Below, in pieces: positions 4,694 to 5,288 of a stretch of DNA of 5,288 nucleotides. Origin of the DNA: Anaerolineae bacterium (lineage in GTDB: Bacteria; Chloroflexota; Anaerolineae; 4572-78; NAK82); contig JAUVPY010000235.1 of NCBI GenBank assembly GCA_030598425.1, positions 1 through 5,288 on the forward strand. The letters are read 5' to 3'. Numbering within the stretch: position 1 is the first letter of the stretch; every line of letters begins with the position of its first letter. The translations under genes were made by a program, and so were the position numbers. The notes under the pieces were generated by a model, which saw nothing but the letters and a program-made list of their open reading frames with translations, was not told the DNA's origin and ran no database searches.

Positions 4694-5065
4694 ATGCCCG
4701 AAGCGCCGCGTGTGGTCGTGGTTGGACCTGACGCAGCCGGCAAGACGGAGCTGGTGGGCCGGCTGCGAGCCTTGGGTTACAACGCTCGCTCCTGCGCGCA
4801 GGATCACTCCTACCTGCCCGATATGTGGCGACGGTTAGCCAGGCCCGACTTCCTGGTTTATCTGGACGCCGGGCTGGACGCCATCGCCCGGCGGCGGGCC
4901 ATCGACTGGGGACAGGAACGCCTGGATAAACTCAACGCCCGTCTGGCCCACGCCCGGGCCCATTGCGATCTATATCTACTGACCGACGACCTGGAACCAT
5001 CTGAAGTGGTGGACCGGGCCCAAGCAGCGCTCTCGGAGGTGGGCATCGTCCCACACCCTGATTAA
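4694..5065 (+). CDS. Small P-loop NTPase/kinase-like protein of unknown function
   Basis: This 123-residue soluble protein begins with a strand and a clear Walker A motif, VVVVGPDAAGKTEL (7-20, G11xxxxGKT18). A segment with QDHSYLPDMW (36-45) follows, then a hydrophobic strand FLVYLDA (53-59) that ends in an acid and resembles a Walker B or a nucleoside-kinase core strand. The arginine-rich helix RRRAIDWGQERL (66-77) looks like the lid of small-molecule kinases, and there is a final CDLYLLTDDLEPSEVV strand and helix (91-106). The order resembles thymidylate, adenylate or shikimate kinases, but at 123 residues it is much shorter than most and lacks their substrate motifs. I do not recognise a named family. 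The start is well supported by AGAAGGA, six bases before the ATG. It lies on the same strand after the phosphatase gene, but the two are separated by the long inverted repeat, so cotranscription is uncertain. Confidence 0.75.
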   Translation: MPEAPRVVVVGPDAAGKTELVGRLRALGYNARSCAQDHSYLPDMWRRLARPDFLVYLDAGLDAIARRRAIDWGQERLDKLNARLAHARAHCDLYLLTDDLEPSEVVDRAQAALSEVGIVPHPD

Positions 5066-5090
5066 GACCTGAGTTCGGAGTTTCCATCGG

Positions 5091-5187
5091 GGAAATCATC
5101 CTGAGTAGGGCATAGCGCGTGTCGAAGGCTTCGTCGCGAGCCCTCGGCGTGAGCTCGGTCGAACGCTCAGCCGAACGGGTGATTTCC
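5091..5187. repeat. Terminally inverted, multi-hairpin intergenic element (MITE/REP-like)
   Basis: GGAAATCA (5091-5098) and TGATTTCC (5180-5187) are exact 8-base inverted ends, and CTGAG (5101-5105) pairs with CTCAG (5166-5170) just inside. Two smaller hairpins lie within: CGAAG (5123-5127) with CTTCG (5129-5133), and CGAGC (5137-5141) with GCTCG (5153-5157). The text resembles the dispersed CCTGAGTAGGGC...GTCGAAGG and CTCAGCCGAACGGG repeats that I remember from Chloroflexota genomes, but no second copy is in the window. There is no coding potential. No flanking target duplication is evident. It begins 25 bases after the P-loop stop and might also act as its 3' end structure. Confidence 0.55.
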
Positions 5188-5206
5188 TGGAACACGTATT
5201 AAGGTT

Positions 5207-5212
5207 TATAAT
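5207..5212 (+). promoter_or_regulatory. Possible -10 box near the right edge
   Basis: TATAAT at 5207-5212 is a consensus -10. No good -35 lies 16 to 18 bases upstream (TTCCTG at 5184-5189 is the best), and no TG extension is present. No start codon with a ribosome site follows before the window ends, so it can only be a candidate for a gene outside. Confidence 0.25.
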
Positions 5213-5259
5213 ACTCTCTAGTCACCTGACACTTTGATTGAGCGTCGATACTCATTGAT

Positions 5260-5288
5260 CACGAATGACACGAATATACGAATTTCAC
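5260..5288 (+). repeat. Short ACGAAT repeat array running off the window
   Basis: ACGAAT recurs at 5261, 5270 and 5278 (spacings 9 and 8), in the context CACGAATGA, CACGAATAT, ACGAATTTCAC. The sequence ends in CAC, as if a further unit follows. It has the look of another intergenic short-period repeat field that is cut by the window edge. Confidence 0.5.

Noticed and set aside
4932..5195. Minus-strand open frame of 87 codons at the right end
   Set aside because: It starts inside the terminally inverted element and runs antisense to the P-loop gene; no ribosome site and no recognisable domain.
1..5288. tRNA or rRNA genes
   Set aside because: I saw no cloverleaf with a GGTTCRANTCC-type arm and no rRNA-like conserved stretch on either strand; a covariance search would settle it.

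Overview
The window looks like bacterial chromosome of roughly 60% GC, most likely from an uncultured member of the Chloroflexota (Anaerolineae-like) or a similar lineage. This rests on the gene types (two-subunit glycine decarboxylase, a solitary Uma2 protein, an HD-domain CCA-adding enzyme, a minimal SpoIIE-type phosphatase) and on the gaps, which are filled with short phased repeats and palindromes. The assignment is inference; there is no rRNA or other phylogenetic marker in the window.

Layout. (1) Positions 1-234 hold the 3' end of a glycine dehydrogenase subunit 2 gene (gcvPB), followed by a perfect GTAGGGGCGAC-type palindrome. (2) Positions 301-985 hold a strong extended -10 promoter and a Uma2-family protein of the PD-(D/E)XK fold. 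(3) Converging on it from the minus strand is an inositol monophosphatase family gene (1077-1853) with its own promoter; a GC-rich stem-loop sits between the two stop codons. (4) Divergent from it, 2102-3580 encodes a tRNA CCA/poly(A) nucleotidyltransferase with an HD domain. It has no Shine-Dalgarno sequence, and a -10 box lies so close to the ATG that the mRNA is predicted to be leaderless. (5) Two further plus-strand genes follow: a stand-alone SpoIIE/PP2C-type phosphatase domain (3772-4518) and a 123-residue P-loop protein of unknown role (4694-5065). (6) The right end (5066-5288) has no credible gene. It holds a structured, terminally inverted element and the start of another short repeat array.

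The genes are mostly housekeeping: glycine cleavage, inositol phosphate or NADP phosphate hydrolysis, and tRNA 3'-end maturation. I see no defence system, CRISPR array, transposase or phage gene. The unusual content lies between the genes. The phosphatase gene is bracketed by two different repeat fields: an 8-bp-period array with a 53-bp duplication on its left, and a 7-bp-period array on its right that reverses orientation half way to form a long inverted repeat. Both fields begin inside the stop-codon region of the upstream gene. The predicted leaderless promoter with nested inverted repeats and the uncharacterised P-loop protein are the other points of interest.
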